In this document: positions 1 to 6,569 of the stretch, one piece after another
Numbering within the stretch: position 1 is the first letter of the stretch
Layout of the letters: each line of letters starts with the position of its first letter
Virus record (IMG/VR): IMGVR_UViG_3300010233_000198
Location: 1,880 to 28,697 of that record
DNA: 26,818 nt
DNA from: a virus
Reading direction: 5' to 3' (one strand)
Notes under the pieces: model-generated
Database searches by the model: none
What the model was told of the DNA's origin: nothing
Seen by the model: the letters and a program-made list of their open reading frames with translations, nothing else
Made by a program: the position numbers and the translations under genes

Positions 1-2
1 TC

Positions 3-530
3 GAGTTCTATAGCGGAAGTTTCCTGGAATACGACATAGACATAATCGAAGCCGTAATGACCGACACACAGAAGCAGCAAGCCTTTATGCAGATGTGGAC
101 GATGAAACAGGGCGGTGTAGCGGTACCAGACGACATGTTGTGGGAAGCGTCGCCATATCCGGTTTCGAAGAAGTTCCAAGAAAAGATTCAGCAGCAAGCA
201 GAGCAAGCGCAAGCAGCACAGGAAGCCGAGCAGAAAGACAAAGAGCAGATCAACGAAGTACTGCATGCGAAGGCGACACTGGACTACTCCCGGGCAGAAG
301 AGCAGCTTAGCAAGATCAAGTACGATGCCGCTCTCTCTGAAGAAACACTGGCCCGTGCACAAGAGGAGCGATCCCGTGGTGTACTGGAAGAGATTCGCGC
401 GGCTAAAGAGTTTCAGGAAATGGACATCAACAACGCGACCAATATCCTAGAGATGATCCGGGGCGCAGAAGAAGAGCACAGACTCAGAGCAGCAGACACG
501 ATCTTACCGCAGCCAGGAGCGCAGAAATAA
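3..530 (+). CDS. Portal protein, C-terminal part (truncated by window edge)
   Basis: The reading frame is open from the first bases (first full codon at base 3), so this is the end of a longer gene that begins before the window. The visible 175 residues start with a short folded stretch rich in Phe, Tyr and Ile. A Gln/Glu/Ala/Lys-rich region predicted as long helix and coiled coil follows (about residues 55-160). Phage portal proteins of podoviruses commonly end in such a helical, Gln-rich barrel or tail segment. The place upstream of a scaffold and an N4-gp56 capsid gene is where a portal gene is expected. An internal ATG at 57 opens a 157-residue ORF, but there is no ribosome site in front of it, so it is not the true start. 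The portal assignment rests on composition and gene order, not on a catalytic motif. Confidence 0.65.
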   Translation, partial: EFYSGSFLEYDIDIIEAVMTDTQKQQAFMQMWTMKQGGVAVPDDMLWEASPYPVSKKFQEKIQQQAEQAQAAQEAEQKDKEQINEVLHAKATLDYSRAEEQLSKIKYDAALSEETLARAQEERSRGVLEEIRAAKEFQEMDINNATNILEMIRGAEEEHRLRAADTILPQPGAQK

Positions 531-531
531 T

Positions 532-720
532 ATGTTCGACTGGTTCAGGCCCTTTAGAGGAATAGACGCGCACAAGATTCACGGGCACCTAATCGATTAC
601 ACAGACGAGGAGCTCAAGGATGTGCTAACCGAAATCGAAAAGAAAGACGCGGCATACCTGGCCACTATATGCGCTGAGATCTTAAGGAGACAATTATGCA
701 AGACGGATACACACAAGTAG
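532..720 (+). CDS. Small protein of unknown function
   Basis: A 62-residue protein beginning one base after the portal stop codon. A GGAGCG stretch about 10 bases upstream can serve as ribosome site, inside the end of the portal gene. The protein is charged and probably helical: an aromatic N-terminus (MFDWFRPF), then an acidic Asp/Glu-rich segment near residues 22-40 and a Cys/Arg-rich end. No family was recognised. It is the first of a run of short genes between portal and scaffold and is probably translated together with the portal. Confidence 0.65.
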   Translation: MFDWFRPFRGIDAHKIHGHLIDYTDEELKDVLTEIEKKDAAYLATICAEILRRQLCKTDTHK

Positions 721-935
721 GCGCAGGTGCCAGTGATAACCGAATCGCCGGCGAAGACTTACAGCACAATAGACAAACCCGCACCGCAGACGAGGCACCC
801 ACACCGCATAGAGTTAAAACGCATAGGGAAGGCTCTGGTGGACCGATGAAGCACGAGATAGAGCAAGAGTCGGCTAGGCACCAAAACAGCAAGGGCGAGC
901 GTTTAAAGCATTTAGAAGACCACTATAGGAGATGA
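696..935 (+). CDS. Small hydrophilic protein of unknown function
   Basis: A 79-residue protein whose start overlaps the previous gene by 25 bases. The start is well marked: AAGGAGA lies six bases or so before ATG. The sequence is strongly polar (Gly, Gln, Arg, His, Glu), has no hydrophobic core and looks intrinsically disordered. The second half, from about residue 50, is Lys/Glu/His-rich and may be helical. No family was recognised. Coupling to the upstream gene and the good ribosome site argue that it is really translated. Confidence 0.6.
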   Translation: MQDGYTQVGAGASDNRIAGEDLQHNRQTRTADEAPTPHRVKTHREGSGGPMKHEIEQESARHQNSKGERLKHLEDHYRR

Positions 936-936
936 G

Positions 937-1269
937 ATGAAAAACCAAAGATGGCCAGGTGATTACCAAACAGTTCCGCAAGAGTTTAGATCAGCTCGCC
1001 GCGAAGAACAGGAGGGAATGAACGATGGAAACTATAGTCACGGTAACGACTTTATTTCTGCTGGTTCTATTCAACGTCTGGATGCTTATGAAACGTATGG
1101 GCTGACCCCCTCATGGAGCAATCAACTCGACACTGTTGGCAGGCAACCGCACTCCCGTGAGTACTTAGAGCAGCAGGACAACCTATTCCGCGGACGTCAG
1201 GCGCTACAAACTATAGATGGCCAGGTGATCGATTACTGCGAAGGGATTCAGTTTTCGGGGACACCATAA
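937..1269 (+). CDS. Small protein of unknown function
   Basis: A 110-residue protein starting two bases after the previous stop, with AGGAGATG just upstream. The N-terminal half is polar (Gln, Arg, Asn, Gly). The C-terminal half carries more order-promoting residues, with a Tyr/Trp segment around residues 47-60 and an Ile/Val/Tyr stretch near residues 92-105. There is no membrane segment and no recognised motif. Its stop codon shares one base with the start of the next gene (TAATG), so the two are probably translationally coupled. Confidence 0.65.
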   Translation: MKNQRWPGDYQTVPQEFRSARREEQEGMNDGNYSHGNDFISAGSIQRLDAYETYGLTPSWSNQLDTVGRQPHSREYLEQQDNLFRGRQALQTIDGQVIDYCEGIQFSGTP

Positions 1270-1439
1270 TGGATTACGAATCGCTAAGGATATTTGCTGA
1301 ACGTGCCACAATAGTATGTGATCCGATTACATTTTCTTACAGACAGAAGAGTTTATTAAACGCTCTAACAGTATACATTTTAGAGCGAGATAATCCACAT
1401 TCAACCGATTTAGATTTGGAGCAACCGCATGACGGCTAG
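1269..1439 (+). CDS. Small protein of unknown function (56 aa)
   Basis: A 56-residue ORF that starts in a TAATG junction with the upstream gene and stops at TAG 1437-1439. The sequence (starts MDYESLRIFAERATIVC) alternates hydrophobic and charged residues through about residue 41 and looks like a small helical fold with an acidic tail. There is no clear Shine-Dalgarno site, so expression would depend on re-initiation after the upstream stop. No family was recognised. Support comes from the junction type, which recurs at other certain gene borders in this window. Confidence 0.55.
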   Translation: MDYESLRIFAERATIVCDPITFSYRQKSLLNALTVYILERDNPHSTDLDLEQPHDG

Positions 1440-1464
1440 TATGTTCCAGGGTGAAGGAGGTTAC

Positions 1465-1659
1465 ATGTCCACTGTAGGCGAAGAGATGAAGACGCATTTG
1501 CCCGGAATGACTCCAGCGATGAAGCAAGGATCTGAAGGCCCAGTGATGAGTGACCTCCAGTTTATGCAGAACAACGAAAGAAAGCAGCACGAGCAGAACT
1601 ACATATACGAGCATGGGCACAACGACGGCAGCGCACCTTTAGGAGAGGCATCGTTTTAA
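1465..1659 (+). CDS. Small Met/Gln/His-rich protein of unknown function
   Basis: A 64-residue protein. In-frame ATG codons exist upstream at 1429 and 1441, but the ATG at 1465 is preceded by AAGGAGG at 1454-1460, which fixes the start there. The protein is rich in Met, Gln, Glu, His and Asn, lacks a hydrophobic core and is probably disordered. Similar composition is seen in other proteins of this cassette (for example at 2566-2811). No family was recognised. Confidence 0.6.
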   Translation: MSTVGEEMKTHLPGMTPAMKQGSEGPVMSDLQFMQNNERKQHEQNYIYEHGHNDGSAPLGEASF

Positions 1660-1660
1660 T

Positions 1661-1879
1661 ATGGAAAGATTTGGCACCGCACCACTTAGGAATACATACT
1701 GGACTGAAGTAGATGAGGATGTGTTGTTAAGAGATTTAATGTTTAGCACTACGGTTCCCGAAGTAGAAGATGATGATATTGAAAGTTTTGAAGGCATAGC
1801 TTTTGAGATTAAAGATGGTGTGCTAAAGACAAGTAAGGGTTGTAAGGAGTTTTTTAATGGATACATCGAGGCCACATGA
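1661..1879 (+). CDS. Small acidic protein of unknown function
   Basis: A 72-residue acidic protein starting right after the preceding stop. AGGAGAGG lies about 12 bases upstream, rather far from the ATG. The central part is dense in Asp and Glu (around residues 35-45), and the last third resembles a small beta-alpha element. No family was recognised. Its stop codon overlaps the ATG of the 109-residue gene at 1876 (ATGA), and the out-of-frame ORF at 1857 begins inside its last codons. Confidence 0.6.
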   Translation: MERFGTAPLRNTYWTEVDEDVLLRDLMFSTTVPEVEDDDIESFEGIAFEIKDGVLKTSKGCKEFFNGYIEAT

Positions 1880-2051
1880 AAGGAAACGCACCGCTAAACA
1901 CATTAAAGCCGCAGCCAGGCCAGTCGAACAGTTACAACCCGAAGTTCCATCCACTCCCGGGAGACTACGCGAAGGAACAGCTGAATGGCTCAAAGCCGCA
2001 ACAAGACCGATCATCGAGTGCGACTGGCCACCACCGAACCGAATTGGATAA
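1857..2051 (+). CDS. Possible nested gene, out of frame inside the 1876-2205 gene
   Basis: A 64-residue ORF overlapping the next gene in another frame for 176 bases. It has a better ribosome site than its host gene: AAGGAG about six bases upstream of ATG. The product is basic and Pro/Ala-rich. It shows two similar short segments, HIKAAARPV near residue 15 and WLKAATRPI near residue 44, which could be an internal duplication. It could also be an accident of frame, since the alternative frame fits the gene junctions on both sides. No family was recognised. Confidence 0.35.
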   Translation: MDTSRPHERKRTAKHIKAAARPVEQLQPEVPSTPGRLREGTAEWLKAATRPIIECDWPPPNRIG

Positions 2052-2205
2052 AGCTTTAGCAGCCGAGAATAAAGTGCACGAATACTGGGAAGAATGGCAA
2101 GGCGTGCGACCCGGGAAGGCAGTGTACGAGAACCCAAGAGAGCTGCAAAACACATTATTGCCAAGCGCTAAATACGGGACAGAAGGAAGTGGGTACGGAT
2201 CATGA
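1876..2205 (+). CDS. Small protein of unknown function
   Basis: A 109-residue protein joined to its neighbours by ATGA overlaps at both ends (1876-1879 and 2202-2205), the best argument that it is real. The N-terminal 60 residues are polar and Pro/Gln/Ser-rich, likely disordered. Residues 61-90 contain a Glu/Trp-rich, probably helical stretch (HEYWEEWQGV), and the end is Gly/Ser-rich. The ribosome site is weak (GAGG), consistent with coupling to the upstream gene. No family was recognised. Confidence 0.6.
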   Translation: MKGNAPLNTLKPQPGQSNSYNPKFHPLPGDYAKEQLNGSKPQQDRSSSATGHHRTELDKALAAENKVHEYWEEWQGVRPGKAVYENPRELQNTLLPSAKYGTEGSGYGS

Positions 2206-2468
2206 AGTTTGAGTTTTACGAGACATTAGAGGATGAGGTAATCGATTCACTGTGGAAGCAAAATGTGAATATGGACGACTGGGACTACATGCTATTCTTT
2301 CCTGAGAAGTACAAGGCCGAGTTTCCTGTGGGATTCGATGACATAAACCTGGAACCGAGAAGCTATAACGTTGACCGACTACTTAATGGATGCTGCTCTA
2401 ACAAGTGGTATCCAGTTAAAGACTTTATGGGCAAGCAAGGCATCTTAGGAGTCGCTTACCACGCATGA
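2202..2468 (+). CDS. Small acidic aromatic protein of unknown function
   Basis: An 88-residue protein starting in an ATGA junction. It is rich in Asp, Glu, Tyr, Trp and Phe with regular hydrophobic spacing, so it probably folds. Its pI should be acidic. There are two adjacent cysteines near residue 65 and no membrane segment. No family was recognised. The gene ends in another ATGA, where an 11-codon ORF starts and runs into a hairpin (2477-2536). Confidence 0.65.
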   Translation: MKFEFYETLEDEVIDSLWKQNVNMDDWDYMLFFPEKYKAEFPVGFDDINLEPRSYNVDRLLNGCCSNKWYPVKDFMGKQGILGVAYHA

Positions 2469-2476
2469 ATATAAAC

Positions 2477-2536
2477 GACAACCTACCAATCTTGAGCTAG
2501 CAAATAGAAGTGGCTAAGTGCAGCAGATAGGTTGTC
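2477..2536 (+). promoter_or_regulatory. Long hairpin with short leader ORF, possible attenuator or RNA processing site
   Basis: Between two small genes, GACAACCTA (2477-2485) is perfectly complementary to TAGGTTGTC (2528-2536). A second, inner stem can form from CTT-AGC with one bulged G against GCTAAG. An 11-codon ORF (2465-2500, MNINDNLPILS) starts in the upstream gene's stop codon and covers the left arm. No run of T follows, so it is not a standard intrinsic terminator. Translation of the leader would open the left arm, which is compatible with attenuation, an mRNA stabiliser or an RNase site. This role is inferred. Confidence 0.35.
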
Positions 2537-2565
2537 AGCAATAAGTTAACAAAAAGGAGAATAAC

Positions 2566-2811
2566 ATGAAAGAGAATCCAAGTGGGCACCAAGCCGGGTT
2601 TGAGAGCATGGAACATTACAACACACGGCAGCCTATGGTGAGCCATCAATCTGAAACGACACCCAAGTCAGTAGCTATGGACTGGCAAGCTGGCGTTTAC
2701 GATATGAAGATGGAAGCCATGGACGAGGCATACGGTTTAGCAGGGAAGCGCGGCAATGCTAGCGACTTCGGTATGGCACACTCTCAGTTCCGTGAATACC
2801 CATGGGCTTAG
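2566..2811 (+). CDS. Small Met/His/Gln-rich protein of unknown function
   Basis: An 81-residue protein with a strong ribosome site (AAAAAGGAG) eight bases before ATG. It is the first gene after the hairpin region. The composition is polar with many Met, His, Gln, Ser and Gly. A helical stretch is likely around residues 45-62 (Met/Glu/Ala-rich). No family was recognised. Its style is close to that of the 64-residue protein at 1465-1659. Confidence 0.65.
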   Translation: MKENPSGHQAGFESMEHYNTRQPMVSHQSETTPKSVAMDWQAGVYDMKMEAMDEAYGLAGKRGNASDFGMAHSQFREYPWA

Positions 2812-3224
2812 GCATGCAAACTACCCTTATAGGACAAGAGCGCAACTCCAACATGCAACTAATGGGCGAGACGAGGGAACCGATGGCGAGTGATTGCTGG
2901 TCGGACGCAAATCGTTTAGCTCTGATGTATTCCGATAAGCTAAGACGCGACTTCTGGATACTGTACGCTGCTAAGCCCCACGCGACGATTCCGAATGCGA
3001 TGGTGGCAGGCTGGGAGGTTATAGCAAAACGGCCACCCTGCGGCATGGTTGGAGTTCTAGTCTTTAAGTGGAACAATGATGAACGTCGGTTAGTTATCGA
3101 TAGGAAGCTGAGTTTGCCCTATGACGTACCTATCAGTGAGATGGAGATGTCAGAAAGCAAGCAAGACTTCATCCCATCTTTAGCTGATGCGGCCAAGGAA
3201 TCAGGATCGATTCTGCTGGCTTAA
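2802..3224 (+). CDS. Conserved-type small phage protein, unknown function
   Basis: A 140-residue ORF and the best-folded member of the cassette. From residue 30 it has a helical part (DANRLALMYSDKL), then beta-rich parts (residues 42-100) with Trp and Phe. It ends in a short helical tail. The first 27 residues are Met/Gln-rich and overlap the upstream gene. An in-frame ATG at 2883 has the better ribosome site (GAGGG), so the true protein may be only 113 residues. No membrane segment or enzyme motif is visible. It is the last gene before a possible terminator and the scaffold gene. Confidence 0.65.
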   Translation: MGLGMQTTLIGQERNSNMQLMGETREPMASDCWSDANRLALMYSDKLRRDFWILYAAKPHATIPNAMVAGWEVIAKRPPCGMVGVLVFKWNNDERRLVIDRKLSLPYDVPISEMEMSESKQDFIPSLADAAKESGSILLA

Positions 3225-3260
3225 GTGAATAGCTCATCTGCCAAGTGTAGAAGGAGTACG

Positions 3261-3295
3261 GGGTGCGTTTAAACTGCGTAACCCTCTGTTTTTTG
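3261..3295 (+). terminator. Possible intrinsic terminator before the scaffold gene
   Basis: GGGTGCG (3261-3267) can pair with TGC-GT-ACCC at 3274-3284, giving about seven pairs with one bulged A and one G-U pair. The loop is about nine bases, and a T-rich stretch (TGTTTTTTG) follows. This is a mediocre but plausible Rho-independent terminator. It lies in the only intergenic gap over 100 bases in the left 19 kb (3225-3355). No convincing promoter was found in the rest of the gap. Confidence 0.4.
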
Positions 3296-3355
3296 TGACA
3301 AGTTAATTTTTGAAAACGGGCGTGAACCGATCTGTCGCCGAGATCACAAGGAAAC

Positions 3356-4096
3356 ATGAACGAATTAGATATGTCAGCCCCAGGGAGTGAGTTGTTCCCG
3401 GATGCTGCTCAAGCACAATACAACTCATATTTAGACGTAAACCAGGATCAAGTCGTCGCGGATCCAATAGGCGTTACACCTGAAGTCGCCAACCAGGGGC
3501 AATTGTCCGACAAGGAGTTCAACTTTAGGGCATTGCGAGAAGAGACAGCCAAACTGCAACAAGAGGCGAGCTACTGGAAAGGGCAAGCGGAAGCCTACTC
3601 CAAGTCTCGTCAGCCAGAATCAGCTCAGTCGACACCACAGGATGCATACTCGGCACTGGACATGCAAGACTCGAGCGATGTGAGAAAGGCCTTTGACGCG
3701 ATCAGGCAGGATAACGTTCGACTCCGGGAAGAGTTCAAAGACGCCATCACTGCCATCGAGACAAAGACAACGCATCAGGACTGGAACAGCATGGTAACTC
3801 AACACGTACCGCAATTAACAAGTAAGAATCCGATATTTGCTGAGATGATCAAGAACGCTTCAAATCCATACGAGGCAGCGTACCTTCTAGCAGAATTAAA
3901 CTCAAGAGCATCGCAACCAGCGCAACAACCTACCCAACATAACGGGAATGGTCAACGTGCTATCTTCAATGCCGCTAAACCACAATCACTAGCAAGTGTC
4001 GGTGGTCAAGGGCAACTGAGTTCTGCTGACTATTACGCGAGCATGTCTGACAAGGACTTTATGGAAGTAGCCGGGAAGAATCTAGCGAATATCTAA
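3356..4096 (+). CDS. Scaffold-like head assembly protein
   Basis: A 246-residue acidic protein with AAGGAAAC before the ATG. Residues 1-55 are polar and disordered. Residues 56-90 and 105-140 are Glu/Lys/Gln-rich and probably coiled coil. A Pro/Gln/Asn-rich linker follows at 185-210, then a short C-terminal helix ending in Phe, Met and Val residues. Phage scaffolds are typically helical, charged and encoded directly in front of the major capsid gene, as here (17-base gap). No protease motif is visible. The role is inferred from position and architecture. Confidence 0.7.
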   Translation: MNELDMSAPGSELFPDAAQAQYNSYLDVNQDQVVADPIGVTPEVANQGQLSDKEFNFRALREETAKLQQEASYWKGQAEAYSKSRQPESAQSTPQDAYSALDMQDSSDVRKAFDAIRQDNVRLREEFKDAITAIETKTTHQDWNSMVTQHVPQLTSKNPIFAEMIKNASNPYEAAYLLAELNSRASQPAQQPTQHNGNGQRAIFNAAKPQSLASVGGQGQLSSADYYASMSDKDFMEVAGKNLANI

Positions 4097-4113
4097 CCCC
4101 ACAAGGTTGAGAT

Positions 4114-5058
4114 ATGCCTATAACCACGACCGCACAAGTACCCCCAGAGGTGCGCACATACTTTGACCGCCTTCTCCTTACGTTGGCGAGGCCTTATTAC
4201 ATCTATGACATGTTCGGACAAAAGCGCACGATACCGCTAAACTCCGGCGATCAAATGGTGTTCAGACGCTACAGTACATTGACAGCTGCGACGGTGCCTA
4301 TTCAAGATGGGACGACTCCTCCTGGCGATTCATTGAGCGTTACAGACTTTAGTACACAAATTAAGTGGTACGGTAACTTTGTTGTTATTACAGACCAGGT
4401 TCAGTTTACAGTACAAGATAGAGTATTAAACGAATCAACTAGAGTTCTTTCACTACAACTGGGCTTAACCATCGATACACTAATCCGTAATATGATGGTG
4501 GCTACAGCTAGTTCTATCCTCTGTCAATACGGTATCAACGGCAATACCCCTACAGAGATAACCACTCAGGACATCAAGACTGCGGTGCGTGCTCTACGGT
4601 TAGGTAATGCTCGCCTGATGACAAAACCAATACCCGGGGAAAATCGCTTCGCGACAAGTCCGGTTCGTTCAAGCTACTGGGGATTCATGGACGTTACAAT
4701 CCAGAATGACCTTGAAGCCTGTGCCGACTTCCTTTCTTGCGCTAACTACCCGAACCCAATGGATGCGCTCGAAGCAGAATGGGGTTCCACAAACAACGTA
4801 AGATGGCTACTGAGCACTAACGGTTATTCGTCCAGTGCATCTCCTCCTGTTTGGAACAACATCATCCTCGGGCAAGAGTCCTATGGTGTGGTTAAACTTG
4901 GCTCTAAAGAAGCTGAATTTATCGTGAAGCCTCTAGGTTCTAGCGGCACATCTGATCCCCTCAACCAGCGCGGTTCTGTGGGTTATAAGTATCCGTTCGC
5001 AACCAGACTATTGAACGACAACTGGATCACACGCCTTTTGTCTACTCAACGGTTATAA
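4114..5058 (+). CDS. Major capsid protein, N4-gp56 family
   Basis: A 314-residue protein that matches the N4-gp56 family of HK97-fold capsid proteins by its overall pattern. The N-terminus is of the TTTAQVPPEVRTYFDRLLL kind. Then come a loop with FRRY and a conserved region at residues 65-130 (FVVITDQVQF, then a helix ending near LIRNMMVATAS). A surface domain in the middle is followed by the C-terminal barrel with GSVGYKYPFATRLLN. The length is somewhat below that of N4 itself but normal for smaller podoviruses of this group. It forms the icosahedral shell. A weak ribosome site (AAGGTTGAG) precedes the ATG. Confidence 0.92.
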   Translation: MPITTTAQVPPEVRTYFDRLLLTLARPYYIYDMFGQKRTIPLNSGDQMVFRRYSTLTAATVPIQDGTTPPGDSLSVTDFSTQIKWYGNFVVITDQVQFTVQDRVLNESTRVLSLQLGLTIDTLIRNMMVATASSILCQYGINGNTPTEITTQDIKTAVRALRLGNARLMTKPIPGENRFATSPVRSSYWGFMDVTIQNDLEACADFLSCANYPNPMDALEAEWGSTNNVRWLLSTNGYSSSASPPVWNNIILGQESYGVVKLGSKEAEFIVKPLGSSGTSDPLNQRGSVGYKYPFATRLLNDNWITRLLSTQRL

Positions 5059-5070
5059 TAGGAGGATCAA

Positions 5071-5793
5071 ATGAGTCAATATAGAAACGGTATAATCAAC
5101 TCTACGACAGCCTTGATCTCTAGTGGGGTTACGCTTGCTTTAGGGTTCGTTCCGGATAAGTTTAACGTCTATAACTACACCAAATGGACATCAGCCTCCG
5201 GAGTTAACTATAGCCTATTCCTGAAAGGGGTAACGGCCAACGGTTATGCGATGATTGAGACTGTAGGTGTTCCTTCTACCATCACTACCAACGGGTTCAC
5301 TCCTGTGGTTCTTGGTGCAGACTGGCAGAACACTAATTACGTCATCACCAGCATAACTAACGCAAATCCAGCAGTGGTTACGGTTTCCTCGTTGACACCG
5401 ACCAATTCACTGACCCTGGCTAATGGCTTCACCTTCACAATCTCAGGTGTGGTTGGCATGCCTCAAGTGAATACGAACCGTTATGTTGTCGCGCAGTTGG
5501 GTGTCCCTTCTAGCTCGTCCACTAAGTTCTATCTCTACGACACATTCGGGAACCCTGTAGATACAACTGGATTCGGCACGTACGTCTCTGGTGGTAATAT
5601 GGATGTGATCTCTACGCCTCCTACTGCTCCAGTGCTGAATCCTGTGAATGGCCAGGTTATCACTCCAGCTGCTCCGGCAGGTTTGCAGTACGATATTGGC
5701 TATGAAGGTATCACACTCGGCTCTGGCGTACTAGGCTCTAACGGGGATGTGCTGTTCTGGGAAGCTTGGACAGTAACACCCACAGGATACTAG
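5071..5793 (+). CDS. Virion protein with FCCH-like beta module, likely capsid decoration
   Basis: A 240-residue Ser/Thr/Val/Asn-rich protein, almost entirely beta strand by pattern, with TAGGAGG before the ATG. Residues 92-175 resemble the FCCH-type beta module that phage virion proteins often carry: a start of ITNANPAVVTVSS type, then NGFTFTISGVVGM and a final GNPVDTTGFGTYVSGG. The related downstream protein (5794-6144) carries a copy of the same module. The position directly after the major capsid gene fits a decoration or head-surface protein, which is inferred. No enzyme motif was seen. Confidence 0.7.
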   Translation: MSQYRNGIINSTTALISSGVTLALGFVPDKFNVYNYTKWTSASGVNYSLFLKGVTANGYAMIETVGVPSTITTNGFTPVVLGADWQNTNYVITSITNANPAVVTVSSLTPTNSLTLANGFTFTISGVVGMPQVNTNRYVVAQLGVPSSSSTKFYLYDTFGNPVDTTGFGTYVSGGNMDVISTPPTAPVLNPVNGQVITPAAPAGLQYDIGYEGITLGSGVLGSNGDVLFWEAWTVTPTGY

Positions 5794-6144
5794 ATGACAG
5801 CGACACCGGGATTCCCTTTAGCTACGGTTTATCAGATCTCGAACATTAGCCAAGCGGTTCCTGGTGTCGTTACCCTGACGTCGTTCACGCTGCCCAACGG
5901 TTTCTCTATAGCTTTAGGGCAGATAGTAACGTTCTCAAGTGTCCAAGGAATGTATCAGATCAACAATAACCGGTACATCGTTGGGAACGTAAACACAGGA
6001 TCCATGCAGTTCAGCTTATACGATTTGCAAGGTAACCCGGTGGATACGAGCACATTTAACACGTACACGCTAGGCGGTCAGATCGACATCATCTCGTTTC
6101 CGGCAACAGCAACGAATCCGCCAGGCCTGATGTACAACATGTAA
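5794..6144 (+). CDS. Small beta-rich virion protein, related to the preceding protein
   Basis: A 116-residue protein starting on the base after the preceding TAG, with AGGA nine bases upstream. Nearly the whole protein is one FCCH-like beta module. Its stretch NNNRYIVGNV, then SLYDLQGNPVDTSTFNTY and LGGQIDIIS, matches the corresponding part of the 240-residue neighbour (NTNRYVVAQL and LYDTFGNPVDTTGFGTY). The two genes therefore look like a duplication followed by divergence. It is probably a second head-decoration component. The role is inferred from position and fold. Confidence 0.65.
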   Translation: MTATPGFPLATVYQISNISQAVPGVVTLTSFTLPNGFSIALGQIVTFSSVQGMYQINNNRYIVGNVNTGSMQFSLYDLQGNPVDTSTFNTYTLGGQIDIISFPATATNPPGLMYNM

Positions 6145-6167
6145 AACAGCTTTACTTTAGGAACCAT

Positions 6168-6569
6168 ATGCTAGTAGCACAGAAAAAACCAGAGAAGAAA
6201 CTACCCGTAGAGCAGCTCAGAGAAGCGCACTTAGCCGGGCCAGCAGATGAACCCATTGAACAGGTATCCTCAGAGATGAAAGAGGATCAGATCGTAGTGG
6301 TCAAGGACATCGCACCGCACGAGAGCATAGTATTCCGGAACCAACGTGATCCCGGGCACCCTTTAGAGTTTCACTATGCCAGTAAGAATGTGCCGTTCAA
6401 AATGTACAAGCTTATCGACGGGCAGACCTACCAGTTACCCAGGGAAATAATCAAGAATCTAGAATCGTGCAGAGAGAACATCGAGAAGTATCGCCGAAAC
6501 TCAGAGGGGATACCTGAAATCTACATAGCCGGTTACAAGACGCACTTCGTATGTGAGAGGGCAGTCTAA
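6168..6569 (+). CDS. Phage protein of unknown function in the capsid-connector cluster
   Basis: A 133-residue protein with AGGAA before the ATG. Residues 1-45 are charged and disordered (Lys, Glu, Pro). The rest looks like a compact beta-rich fold: VVVKDIAPHESIVFRNQRD, then VPFKMYKLIDGQTYQLPREI and a final Tyr-rich strand region. Proteins with this type of RDPG plus YKLIDGQxYxLP pattern are common next to phage head genes. Their role is not known to me. The stop overlaps the next gene's start in TAATG, suggesting coupled translation with the adaptor. Confidence 0.6.
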   Translation: MLVAQKKPEKKLPVEQLREAHLAGPADEPIEQVSSEMKEDQIVVVKDIAPHESIVFRNQRDPGHPLEFHYASKNVPFKMYKLIDGQTYQLPREIIKNLESCRENIEKYRRNSEGIPEIYIAGYKTHFVCERAV

